Shown piece by piece: positions 1 through 7,467 of a stretch of 64,000 bases of DNA. Position 1 is the first letter of the stretch. Each line of letters starts with the position of its first letter. Origin of the DNA: Comamonas testosteroni (GTDB lineage Bacteria; Pseudomonadota; Gammaproteobacteria; Burkholderiales; Burkholderiaceae_C); assembly GCF_003569915.1 (NCBI RefSeq), contig NZ_KZ984443.1, positions 1 to 64,000 on the forward strand, read 5' to 3'. A program made the position numbers and the translations under genes. The notes beneath the pieces were generated by a model. That model saw only the letters and a list, made by a program, of their open reading frames with translations, searched no databases and was not told the DNA's origin.

Positions 1-240
1 CTGCACATCCGAGCTTCAATCCTCAATCAATTTACCGCTCTGGGCACGCCCCAGACAGTCGCTGCTGCGTAAATCTATTTGGGATTGGGGATGCCTTGGC
101 CTATGGCCGATTTATGCAACAAAGCCGACTAGAGGCTGAAAATATCTGATTTTTGGCGTTCAATATCTGGACTCGTCGTCTTGGGAGACTGAAGCCCTGA
201 CGTCATGGGCAGCGCAGGCTTGCGTCGTACACTTGCCGCC
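1..240. other. Unassigned left edge
   Basis: No gene can be supported here. In frame 1 there are 23 open codons from the window edge to a TAA at 70-72. They could be the tail of a gene that starts outside the window, but the peptide is too short to recognise. Confidence 0.3.
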
Positions 241-441
241 ATGATTCGCTGGTTGATCGTCATTTTTCTGGCCCTGCTGCTCATCAACGGCCTGCACAGC
301 TGGCTGCAGCGCATCGGGCTGGGTCGTCTGCCGGGTGATTTCCGCTTCAAACTCTTCGGGCGGGAGTTCTTTTTGCCCATAGCCAGCACCGTGATGCTGA
401 GCCTGATTGCCGCGCTGATTGCGCGCTTTGTGAAGCTGTAG
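241..441 (+). CDS. DUF2905 family small membrane protein
   Basis: A 66-residue protein that begins MIRWLIVIFLALLL, with one hydrophobic segment at residues 3-18 and a second at about 45-63. Between them lies a short basic stretch containing LGRLPGDF, which fits the small DUF2905 family found widely in proteobacteria. An in-frame ATG at 205 would add 12 polar residues; I prefer 241 because family members start directly with the membrane segment. The function is unknown; an inner-membrane location is inferred. It lies on the same strand as trxC, 118 bp upstream. Confidence 0.75.
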   Translation: MIRWLIVIFLALLLINGLHSWLQRIGLGRLPGDFRFKLFGREFFLPIASTVMLSLIAALIARFVKL

Positions 442-559
442 TGAAGCGGTAAGCCCTGCAAACCAGGGCTTGAATTTGCGCCCGCTGGCTGCAAATATGG
501 CGGTGAAACAGGCCCCAGCACAATGACGACGCGCCTGTACTGCTACAGAAAGTCCGATC

Positions 560-994
560 ATGTCCGAAACCCTGCACTACGTCTGCCCCCACTGCCACAC
601 CACCAACCGTATTGCGCGTGAGCAGCTCTCCAACCACCCGGACTGCGGCAACTGCCACCAGCCTCTGGTGACCGGCGAGCCCGTGGCGCTGGATGCCGAC
701 AGCTTTGCCAAGCACACGGGCCGCAGCCAGTTGCCCGTGGTGGTGGACTTCTGGGCCCCCTGGTGTGGCCCCTGCCGCATGATGGCCCCCGGTTTTGCCC
801 AGGCGGCGCAGCAACTGGCAGGGCAGGCACAGCTGGCCAAGCTCGACACCGAGGCTTATCCACAGGTCTCCGCGCCGTTTGGCATTCGCAGCATTCCGAC
901 CATGGTGGTCTTCAAGGAAGGCAAGGAGCTGGCGCGTATTTCCGGCGCATTGCCTGCAGGCGAAATCGTGCGCTGGGTGCAGTCGGTGATCTGA
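560..994 (+). CDS. trxC: Thioredoxin 2
   Basis: A 144-residue thioredoxin with the active site WCGPC at residues 68-72. In front of it is a zinc-binding module with two CxxC pairs (Cys9/Cys12 and Cys29/Cys32). The N-terminal zinc module separates thioredoxin 2 from TrxA. The protein is a cytoplasmic disulfide reductase, normally reduced by thioredoxin reductase, and in E. coli the gene belongs to the OxyR regulon. Length and motif spacing match the family. The stop codon is followed at once by a degraded copy of the 3'-end repeat described at 11205, 54314 and 59876. Confidence 0.95.
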   Translation: MSETLHYVCPHCHTTNRIAREQLSNHPDCGNCHQPLVTGEPVALDADSFAKHTGRSQLPVVVDFWAPWCGPCRMMAPGFAQAAQQLAGQAQLAKLDTEAYPQVSAPFGIRSIPTMVVFKEGKELARISGALPAGEIVRWVQSVI

Positions 995-1041
995 CTCCCC
1001 CTGAGCGCCGCCACGGCTTTCCTTCGTTTGGCGTCTCTAGT
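995..1041 (+). repeat. Degenerate fourth copy of the 3'-end repeat
   Basis: Directly after the trxC stop codon the sequence reads CTCCCCCTGAGCGCC and, a little later, GGCGTCTCT. These are the beginning and an internal block of the ~118-bp repeat found after the genes ending at 11324, 54313 and 59993. The middle stem-loop is missing. It is probably a decayed copy. Confidence 0.45.
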
Positions 1042-1056
1042 AGGAGTCGTGTCTGT

Positions 1057-2316
1057 TTATGCGCCGTGGGTATGGGCTAGCCAGTCTGCTACCGCTTGCT
1101 CGCGCGCCTTGCTCACCGCATCGCCAATCGCCTTGCCTTTGAGCCCGCGCTGGGCGGCAGCCTGGGCGACTGGGGCGGTTTCCACGGCCAGCGCGGCTTG
1201 CAGTGCGCCGCTCAGGCGCTGGCGCTGGGGGTAGGCGACTTCTTCAAAGCCCAGGCGACCACGGGCATCGCATTCGCAGGCCAGCAGGGCTTCTTCAAAG
1301 CGCTCGGGCTTGCGGATGGCGTCGCAGCGCTCCAGCAGGCGCAGCAGGGCTGCGGGGTTGAGTTCGCCGCTGCGGTGGATATTGCCGTGCTCGCGCGCCA
1401 CGACTTCGGCCAGTTCCTTGCAGTCATTGGGCACGCGCCAGCGGTCGCAGACCTGCAGCAGCAGTCTGGCGCTGCGCTGTTCGTGGCCGATATGGCGGGG
1501 CAGCACGTCGGCGGGCGTCGTGCCCTTGCCAAAGTCATGGCACAGGCAGGCAAAGCGCACGGCCAGCGGGGTTTGCAGCCGGGCGGACATATCCAGCACC
1601 ATCATGGCGTGCACGCCGGTATCGACTTCGGGGTGGTATTCGGCACGCTGGGGCACGCCCCAGAGCCTGTCCAGCTCGGGCAGCAGCCGCTGCAGCGCCC
1701 CGCAGTCGCGCAGCAGATTGAACATGCGCGAGGGCTGGGCTTCCATCAGCCCGCGGCTGATTTCCTGCCAGACGCGCTCGGGCACCAGGGCATCAACCTC
1801 GCCCGCGTCCACCATCTCGCGCATGAGCTGCAGGGTTTCGGGGGCGACGGTGAAATCGGTAAAGCGGGCCGCAAAACGGGCCAGACGCAGAATGCGCACC
1901 GGGTCTTCGCGGAAGGCGTCGGTGACATGGCGCAGCACCTTGTTGTGCAGGTCTTTTTGGCCGTGATAAGGGTCAAATAGCTCGCTAGTCTTGGTCCAAT
2001 CTGCGGGGCCTGCTATTGCATTGATAGTAAGGTCGCGCCGCGCCAGATCTTCCTCCAGCGTCACATCCGCTGCCGTGTGCACCACAAAGCCGCGATAGCC
2101 CACGCCGTTCTTGCGCTCGGTGCGGGCCAGCGCGTATTCCTCATGGGTCCGAGGGTGCAGAAACACCGGAAAGTCGCGCCCCACGGGCACAAAGCCGCGC
2201 GCCGTCATCTGCTCGGGCGTGGCACCGACCACGACCCAGTCGGTGTCATTGACGGGCAGGCCCAGCAACTGATCGCGCACAGCGCCGCCTACCTTGTAGA
2301 CCTTGAATTCACTCAT
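1057..2316 (-). CDS. cca: Multifunctional CCA-adding tRNA nucleotidyltransferase
   Basis: A 419-residue bacterial class II CCA enzyme that builds or repairs the CCA end of tRNAs. The nucleotidyltransferase signature GGAVRD is at residues 10-15 and the metal-binding DTDW at 24-27. The [10 protein letters not shown] motif follows near residue 90, and an HD phosphohydrolase motif CHDFGKG lies near residue 260, so this is the longer form that also carries phosphatase activity. Between NAIA and DPYHGQKDL there is a short extra stretch (about residues 96-114, bases 1973-2031) of lower GC that carries ATAGCT-type repeat sequence (see findings). The gene is convergent with trxC. Confidence 0.95.
   Translation of the reverse strand: MSEFKVYKVGGAVRDQLLGLPVNDTDWVVVGATPEQMTARGFVPVGRDFPVFLHPRTHEEYALARTERKNGVGYRGFVVHTAADVTLEEDLARRDLTINAIAGPADWTKTSELFDPYHGQKDLHNKVLRHVTDAFREDPVRILRLARFAARFTDFTVAPETLQLMREMVDAGEVDALVPERVWQEISRGLMEAQPSRMFNLLRDCGALQRLLPELDRLWGVPQRAEYHPEVDTGVHAMMVLDMSARLQTPLAVRFACLCHDFGKGTTPADVLPRHIGHEQRSARLLLQVCDRWRVPNDCKELAEVVAREHGNIHRSGELNPAALLRLLERCDAIRKPERFEEALLACECDARGRLGFEEVAYPQRQRLSGALQAALAVETAPVAQAAAQRGLKGKAIGDAVSKAREQAVADWLAHTHGA
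1973..2031 (-). repeat. ATAGCT-type interspersed repeat remnant inside cca
   Basis: An AT-richer block inside cca with the words AATAGCT, GCTATTGCA and TTGATAG. The same words occur in intergenic repeats elsewhere in the window (for example 58587-58670). It is in frame and codes for a linker next to the NAIA motif. Confidence 0.4.
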
Positions 2317-2343
2317 GCTGCAATGGTAGTGGCTGCGAAAGGC

Positions 2344-3027
2344 TTAGCGATGCTGTCGATAAGGCTCTTCAAACGGCAAGAAGTCCTGCTCGGCCAGGGC
2401 GCCCTTGATCCATTCCTGCGTGGCGGGCAGCAGGCAGATGCGCTGCACATAGGCGCGCACGGCGTTCGATGCGGGAAGGCCGTAGCTGTTCAGGCGCATG
2501 CAGACCGGAGCGAAGAAGGCGTCGGCAATGCTGAACTGGCCAAACAGCATGGGGCCTGCGGCGGCGGTGAGCTGGGGCGTCCACAGTGCTTCAAGTCGCT
2601 GCACATCGGCGCGCAGGTCGGCGTGGTCGGCCCAGAGCCGGGCACCCACTTCATGCAACTGGGCTTCGATGTTCATGGGGCAGTGGCGGCGCAGCGCCGT
2701 GAAGCTGCTGTGCATCTCCGCGACCAGTGAGCGGGCGCGGGCGCGCTGGGCCACGGTTTGTGGCCATAGGTGCTTGTCGGGGAAGCGCTCGGCCAGATAT
2801 TCGCAGATGGCCAGACTGTCCCAGATCACCAGCCCCTCATCGACCAGCAGCGGTACTTTGCCCGTGGGCGAGAGGGCTAGCGCCTGCTGCTTGAAGCTGG
2901 ACTCGGGCTCGAAGCTGTCAAAGCGCAGCACCACCTCTTCGAAATTGATGCCGGCTTGTCGCATCAGCACCCAGGGGCGCATGGACCAGGAGGAGTAGTT
3001 TTTGTTGCCGATATAGAGCTTGAGCAT
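2344..3027 (-). CDS. Glutathione S-transferase family protein
   Basis: A 227-residue GST. The N-terminal thioredoxin-like half starts [15 protein letters not shown], where the SSWS serine is in the place of the catalytic Ser/Tyr. The cis-Pro segment GKVPLLVD and the glutathione-binding W-D-S at about residue 70 follow. The C-terminal helical domain runs from about residue 90 to the end. Such cytoplasmic enzymes conjugate or isomerise electrophiles with glutathione; the substrate cannot be deduced. It is divergent from queC and 27 bp downstream of the cca start on the same strand. Confidence 0.85.
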   Translation of the reverse strand: MLKLYIGNKNYSSWSMRPWVLMRQAGINFEEVVLRFDSFEPESSFKQQALALSPTGKVPLLVDEGLVIWDSLAICEYLAERFPDKHLWPQTVAQRARARSLVAEMHSSFTALRRHCPMNIEAQLHEVGARLWADHADLRADVQRLEALWTPQLTAAAGPMLFGQFSIADAFFAPVCMRLNSYGLPASNAVRAYVQRICLLPATQEWIKGALAEQDFLPFEEPYRQHR

Positions 3028-3154
3028 GGTGTCCTCGTATGTCTCTGGAGGCAGCTTATCAAGCTTGCATGTTACGGTCTGTAGCTTTGGAGCGAGCCGG
3101 GCAATGGCGCTGTGCCAGCAGGGCTGCGCGGCTGGTGATGTAATCGCGCCCTAT

Positions 3155-3916
3155 ATGGCAAATACGGCAAATACTTCGAATGCATCGCCCAACGTGGCTG
3201 GCGCCGGGCATCACAAGACTGCGCTGGTGTTGTTTTCTGGCGGTCAGGACTCCACCACCTGTCTGGCGCAGGCGCTGTCCCTGTTCGAGCGCGTGGAGAC
3301 GCTGGGCTTTGACTACGGCCAGCGCCACAGCGTGGAAATGCAGGTGCGCCTGAATGTGCGTGAGCAACTGGCAAAGCGCTTTCCCCAATGGGCACCGCGT
3401 CTGGGTAAGGACCATGTGCTCTCGCTCGATGTGCTCAAGCAGATTGGTGGCTCGTCCCTGACCGACGATGTGGCCTTCGCCATGCAGGCCGATGGTCTGC
3501 CCAATACTTTTGTGCCAGGGCGTAATCTGCTGTTTCTCACACTGGCAGGCGCGCTGGCCTATCGACGTGGGCTGACGGTGATCGTCACCGGCGTTTGCGA
3601 AACCGACTATTCCGGATACCCCGACTGCCGTGACGACACCATGAAGGCCCAGCAACTGGCGCTGAATCTGGGGCTGGAGCGCCGTTTGCGCATCGACACG
3701 CCGCTGATGTGGCTGGACAAGGCCCAGACCTGGCAACTGGCGCACGACCTGGGCGGCAGCGAACTGGTGGAGCTGATTCGCACCGAGACCCATACCTGCT
3801 ACCAGGGCGACCGCACAGTGCTGCATGACTGGGGCTATGGCTGCGGCACTTGCCCGGCCTGTGAGCTGCGTGCGTCGGGCTGGAAGAACTGGCGTGCCAG
3901 CCAGGCTGCACTCTGA
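3155..3916 (+). CDS. queC: 7-cyano-7-deazaguanine synthase
   Basis: About 253 residues. QueC converts 7-carboxy-7-deazaguanine to preQ0 in queuosine biosynthesis, using ATP and ammonia. The PP-loop [11 protein letters not shown] is near the N-terminus, the family motif PGRNLLFL is in the middle, and the zinc-binding cysteines are at the C-terminus (CYQG and [13 protein letters not shown]). The start at 3155 (MANTANTSN) is chosen because homologues begin close to the PP-loop. The frame stays open back to 3020, but that part would overlap the divergent GST start and looks non-coding. A strong hairpin follows the stop. Confidence 0.95.
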   Translation: MANTANTSNASPNVAGAGHHKTALVLFSGGQDSTTCLAQALSLFERVETLGFDYGQRHSVEMQVRLNVREQLAKRFPQWAPRLGKDHVLSLDVLKQIGGSSLTDDVAFAMQADGLPNTFVPGRNLLFLTLAGALAYRRGLTVIVTGVCETDYSGYPDCRDDTMKAQQLALNLGLERRLRIDTPLMWLDKAQTWQLAHDLGGSELVELIRTETHTCYQGDRTVLHDWGYGCGTCPACELRASGWKNWRASQAAL

Positions 3917-3943
3917 GTTTGATAGCTGCTTGCGCTGAATAGA

Positions 3944-3979
3944 AAAAGGGTTCAAGGTGTTTTGACCTTGAACCCTTTT
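3944..3979. terminator. Bidirectional terminator hairpin after queC
   Basis: Perfect 15-bp arms AAAAGGGTTCAAGGT (3944-3958) and ACCTTGAACCCTTTT (3965-3979) enclose a six-base loop. There are A and T runs on the two sides, so it can work in both directions, between queC and the convergent membrane-protein gene ending at 4019. Just upstream (3917-3935) is an ATAGCT-type repeat half. Confidence 0.8.
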
Positions 3980-4018
3980 GTTTGATTGCGGCAACAGCTG
4001 CGCTTTTAAGAGCGCCAA

Positions 4019-4294
4019 TCACTCGCCCGCATCAGCTTGCAGCTTTGCAGAAATCGACGCCAGCAACGCCCGTATTCTGCGTTGCCGCAGCACGCGCAGC
4101 ACATTGAAGCCAACCAGCAGGGCGATCAGCACAAGTAAAAACAGCTCACGGCCCGTCCAGGCCCAAAGCGCCACAAAGATGGCGGGCGGCACGATCTCCA
4201 CCGCCAGCAGATTCAGAAAATACCAGCGCCCGGTGGGCTGGCGCTGGTACTGGGTCAGCAGGGTTTGCTCCTGCTCGCTCAGCGGCGGCTTCAT
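4019..4294 (-). CDS. Hypothetical two-helix membrane protein
   Basis: A 91-residue protein I do not recognise. The first 20 residues are polar. Two hydrophobic segments lie at about residues 25-46 and 49-65, followed by a basic stretch (LRQRRIRALL) and an acidic tail. It is probably a small inner-membrane protein with both ends in the cytoplasm. Its start overlaps the stop of the 4291-4557 gene by 4 bp, which suggests translational coupling. Confidence 0.7.
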   Translation of the reverse strand: MKPPLSEQEQTLLTQYQRQPTGRWYFLNLLAVEIVPPAIFVALWAWTGRELFLLVLIALLVGFNVLRVLRQRRIRALLASISAKLQADAGE

Positions 4295-4557
4295 GGCTTG
4301 ATGCCAGGGCGCAGACCTTGCTGGCCGGCCTGAATCTGGTCTGTCATATGGCCTAGCCAGGCCTGGCTTTCCGGCTGCTCAAACAGAAAATCCCAGATCG
4401 CATCATGCTGGCGCGGCGTGAGGCTGAGCGCGCCGTGGCGGCGCATATGGGCTTGCAGGCGCTGCACCTCGGCGTGGGTGAGTGGTAGCTGCATCACGGT
4501 CAGCGGTGGGCGAGGGCGGTATTGGCGCTGGGGAATGTTTTTGCGGGAACGGGACAT
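4291..4557 (-). CDS. Hypothetical small cytoplasmic protein
   Basis: An 88-residue protein with no family I recognise. The N-terminus is rich in Arg and Pro (MSRSRKNIPQRQYRPRPPL) and is followed by a predicted helical region with AEVQRLQAHMRRHG. There are no membrane segments. It lies 11 bp downstream of the 5-formyltetrahydrofolate cyclo-ligase gene and overlaps the next gene by 4 bp, so the three genes at 4019-5141 form one probable transcription unit. Confidence 0.65.
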   Translation of the reverse strand: MSRSRKNIPQRQYRPRPPLTVMQLPLTHAEVQRLQAHMRRHGALSLTPRQHDAIWDFLFEQPESQAWLGHMTDQIQAGQQGLRPGIKP

Positions 4558-4568
4558 GCGAGAAATGC

Positions 4569-5141
4569 TTAAACGGGCCAGACCACACCGTTGTCGTTGA
4601 GGATGGCGTCCAGGGGCAGGTCATGCGCCTCGGGCGTGAACTCATCCACATAGCCCTGCGTATAGCCCAGACCCACGGTGAAGGGGCGCGGTGTCAGCTC
4701 GGCCAGGGTGCGGTCATAGAAGCCGCCACCATAACCGAGGCGGTAGCCACCTGCGGCATAACCCACGCAGGGGACAAACAGCAGCGTGGGCACCAGCAGT
4801 TCGGTATCCTTGGGCTTGGGAATGCCATAGGCGTCCTCCTCCATGGGGCAACCGGGGTACCAGGCGTGAAAGCTCAGTGTCTTACGCTGCTTGTCAATTA
4901 CGGGCAGCCCAATCTTGCGCCGTTGTGGAGTACCCTGTAGCTCGCCATCTTCTTTCCATCGGTGCAAGGCTGGCAGCGGGTCGAACTCTCCCTTGATGGG
5001 CCAGTAGGCACCAATCACGGTATCGGTTCGCTCGGTCAGCCAAAAACGCATCACCTGCTGCAGCGCATCTGCGCGCTGCAGACGATCTGGAAGGTTGAGG
5101 CGCTGGTCAATCAACTTGCGGCGTAACGCTGCTTTGTCCAT
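4569..5141 (-). CDS. 5-formyltetrahydrofolate cyclo-ligase
   Basis: About 190 residues. The enzyme makes 5,10-methenyltetrahydrofolate from 5-formyltetrahydrofolate with ATP. The N-terminal DKAALRRKL fits the basic start of the family. The C-terminal glycine-rich signature GYGGGFYDR (about residue 135) binds the nucleotide and is diagnostic. I place the start at 5141 because a good Shine-Dalgarno (GGAGGAAAT) precedes it. The alternative ATG at 5162 would overlap the divergent slt start at 5157. Family symbols used elsewhere are fau or ygfA. Confidence 0.9.
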   Translation of the reverse strand: MDKAALRRKLIDQRLNLPDRLQRADALQQVMRFWLTERTDTVIGAYWPIKGEFDPLPALHRWKEDGELQGTPQRRKIGLPVIDKQRKTLSFHAWYPGCPMEEDAYGIPKPKDTELLVPTLLFVPCVGYAAGGYRLGYGGGFYDRTLAELTPRPFTVGLGYTQGYVDEFTPEAHDLPLDAILNDNGVVWPV

Positions 5142-5156
5142 CGGATAATTTCCTCC

Positions 5157-7136
5157 ATGCACTGGCTGAAGATTTTGACACCGCTTTGTGCGGCTTCCCT
5201 ACTGACTGTAGCTGCTCCGCTTGCGCAGGCGCAAAACGCGGGTGATAGCGTCATCCAGGATATGCAAAAAGCATTCCGTGGCCGCAATCAGGCCGCGCTG
5301 ACCCAACTGCTGCCACAGGCCAGCGGTCACCCCCTGGAACCTTGGGCCGCCTACTGGGAACTCAAGAACCGTCTTGAAACCGCTGCGCCCGATGAGATTC
5401 AGGGCTTTCTGACCCGCTACGCCGGCACCTACCAGGAAGACCGGCTGCGCAACGACTGGCTGCTGCTCCTGGGCAAGCAGCGCGACTGGAGCAATTTCAG
5501 CCGCGTCTACTCCCAGTTCCGCATGCGCGACGACAAATCCGTCACCTGCTACGCCTTGCTGGCCGACGCCGTGCAAGGCCGTGGCGCGCCCAATGTGGGC
5601 CAGCAGGTGCGCGATCTGTGGCTGGCGCAAAAAGATGCGGACGACGGCTGCACCACGGCCGCAGGCCAGATGTATGCCAGCAAGCTGATCACCGAAGCCG
5701 ATGTCTGGCGCCGCGCCCGCATCGCGGCGGAAAACAACCGCCAGTCGGCCGCACGCGCGGCGGTGGCCATCGTTGCGCCAGAGTCTGCAGACCAGGTGGC
5801 GCAGGTGTTTGCCTCGCCTGCCAAATATCTGGCCGGGCAAAGCAAGGTGCGCGGCCGCGAGCGCAAGGAGCTGGCGCTGCTGGCGCTGATCCGCATGGCG
5901 GCCAGCGACCCCGATGCGGCTGCTGCGCAAATCGAAGGCGGCTGGGGCGCGCAGCTCAGCGGCGAGGAGCGCAACTGGGCCTGGGCCGTGGCCGGCAAGC
6001 AGGCCGCGTTCAAGCTGTCCATGGATGCCAACACCTACTTTGGCAAGGTGCGCCGCAACGAAGACCTGAGCGACGACCTGCTGGGCTGGAAGGCCCGCGC
6101 CGCCATGCGCGCTGGCGACTGGAAGAGCGTGCGCCGCGCTATCGACGCCATGGGCCCCGAGCGTACCGACCCGACCTGGAGCTACTGGAAGGCCCGCGCC
6201 ATGCTGGCAGGCCGCCCCAATGCCGAGGACAAGGCTGAAGCCCGCCAGTTGCTGGAAGACACGGCAGGCAGTGCCAGCTTCTACGAGCAGCTGGCGCTGG
6301 AAGAAATCGGCCAGCGCATCACCGTGCCGCCGACACCTGCGCCGCTGACGGCGCAGGAAAAAGCCGGTGCCAGAGCCAATCCGGGCTTGCAGCGTGCGCT
6401 GTATGCCATCCAGATCGGCCTGCGCAGCGAAGGCGTGCGCGAGTGGAACTATTCCACCAATCTGCACCAGCCCGGCGGCATGCAGGACCGCGAGCTGTAC
6501 GCAGCCGCCGATCTGGCCTGCGAGCGCCAGGTCTGGGACCGTTGCATCAACACCAGCGAGCGCACCAAGACCTTTGCGGACTGGAGCCAGCGCTTTCCCA
6601 TGCCCTACCGCGATACCGTACTGGTCAAGTCGCGCAATATCGGGCTGGACCCGGCCTATGTCTATGGCCTGATCCGCCAGGAAAGCCGCTTCATCATGGA
6701 CGCGCGCTCGGGCGTCGGTGCCTCGGGTCTGATGCAGGTCATGCCCGCCACGGCGCGCTGGACAGCGCGCAAGATCGGCATGACGGACTTCACGCCCGGC
6801 ATGATCAACGACCGCGACACGAATATCACCATCGGCACGGCGTATCTGAAGCTGGCGCTTGATGATTTCGACGGCTCCATGGCCATGGCCGCTGCGGGCT
6901 ACAACGCAGGCCCGGGCCGCCCGCGCAACTGGCGCAACGGTCCCACGCTGGACGCCGCCATCTGGGCCGAAAACGTGCCCTTCAGCGAGACGCGTGACTA
7001 TGTGAAAAAAGTGCTCTCCAACACCACCAACTATGCGGCGCTGATCACGGGCCAGCCCCAGTCGCTCAAGAGCCGCCTGGGCACCATTGGCCCACGCCCT
7101 GGCAATGAGCCAGAGCCGATGAAAGACCTGCCATGA
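5157..7136 (+). CDS. slt: Soluble lytic murein transglycosylase (Slt70 type)
   Basis: A 659-residue periplasmic enzyme that cleaves peptidoglycan between MurNAc and GlcNAc with formation of 1,6-anhydromuropeptides. A signal peptide covers residues 1-26 (cleavage after LAQAQ). A long alpha-superhelical U/L domain covers about 30-480. The catalytic SLT domain starts near 490 with IRQESRF (catalytic Glu about residue 508), then GASGLMQVMPATA and the AAGYNAGPGR motif. Length and domain order match Slt70. The start lies only 15 bp from the divergent folate cyclo-ligase start, and no convincing Shine-Dalgarno is seen. Confidence 0.95.
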   Translation: MHWLKILTPLCAASLLTVAAPLAQAQNAGDSVIQDMQKAFRGRNQAALTQLLPQASGHPLEPWAAYWELKNRLETAAPDEIQGFLTRYAGTYQEDRLRNDWLLLLGKQRDWSNFSRVYSQFRMRDDKSVTCYALLADAVQGRGAPNVGQQVRDLWLAQKDADDGCTTAAGQMYASKLITEADVWRRARIAAENNRQSAARAAVAIVAPESADQVAQVFASPAKYLAGQSKVRGRERKELALLALIRMAASDPDAAAAQIEGGWGAQLSGEERNWAWAVAGKQAAFKLSMDANTYFGKVRRNEDLSDDLLGWKARAAMRAGDWKSVRRAIDAMGPERTDPTWSYWKARAMLAGRPNAEDKAEARQLLEDTAGSASFYEQLALEEIGQRITVPPTPAPLTAQEKAGARANPGLQRALYAIQIGLRSEGVREWNYSTNLHQPGGMQDRELYAAADLACERQVWDRCINTSERTKTFADWSQRFPMPYRDTVLVKSRNIGLDPAYVYGLIRQESRFIMDARSGVGASGLMQVMPATARWTARKIGMTDFTPGMINDRDTNITIGTAYLKLALDDFDGSMAMAAAGYNAGPGRPRNWRNGPTLDAAIWAENVPFSETRDYVKKVLSNTTNYAALITGQPQSLKSRLGTIGPRPGNEPEPMKDLP

Positions 7137-7164
7137 CGCGTTGATTGCTCTGCAATTGATAGCT

Positions 7165-7203
7165 GAAAGCGCTTATTCCTTTTAGGGAGTAAGCGCTTTT
7201 TTC
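7165..7203 (+). terminator. Rho-independent terminator of slt
   Basis: The arms AAAGCGCTTATTCC and GGGAGTAAGCGCTTT form a strong stem and end in a run of six T. An ATAGCT-type repeat word (TTGATAGCTGAAAGCGC) forms its left side, so the terminator seems to be built from the interspersed repeat. Confidence 0.8.
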
Positions 7204-7281
7204 ATGCTATTCGCGCGCCACGCACACCTGCCCGCGCGAGATAGCACGCCAGGCTCTATGTAGACAAATAACCTACAAATT

Positions 7282-7308
7282 GATAGAGAATGAGATTGGT
7301 TTGCATTT
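7282..7308 (+). promoter_or_regulatory. Possible Fur-box region
   Basis: The sequence GAGAATGAGATT followed by GGTTTGCATTT resembles one good and one weak half of the Fur consensus GATAATGATAATCATTATC. Its place upstream of a TonB receptor supports it. The match is imperfect. Confidence 0.4.
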
Positions 7309-7467
7309 ACATAAATACATAATTGCAACCGTCAAAGCCTATACATCCAAACATATCTCCGGCTTTGTCTCCCAGGCTGGCGCACCAGCCGTCACGCAGG
7401 TCCCACGGGCCGTCGCACTCTCACTTACCGCTATCAATGGCCCTGGCAACCGGGGTCAGGAGTCATC

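Larger units (their letters stand above)
7137..7467. other. Intergenic region slt - TonB receptor
   Basis: 331 bp. It holds the slt terminator at 7165-7203, a weak Fur-like site at 7282-7308 and the leader of the receptor gene at 7468. No credible gene is seen; the short open frames here run into the receptor gene in another frame. Confidence 0.6.

Noticed and set aside
3020-3154. An extended QueC N-terminus or a preQ1 riboswitch upstream of queC
   Set aside because: The extra codons look non-coding and overlap the divergent GST start. No preQ1 riboswitch core could be recognised in the short leader.
5199-6467. A 422-codon minus-strand open frame inside slt
   Set aside because: Antisense to a clear Slt70 gene; composition is typical of high-GC antisense frames.
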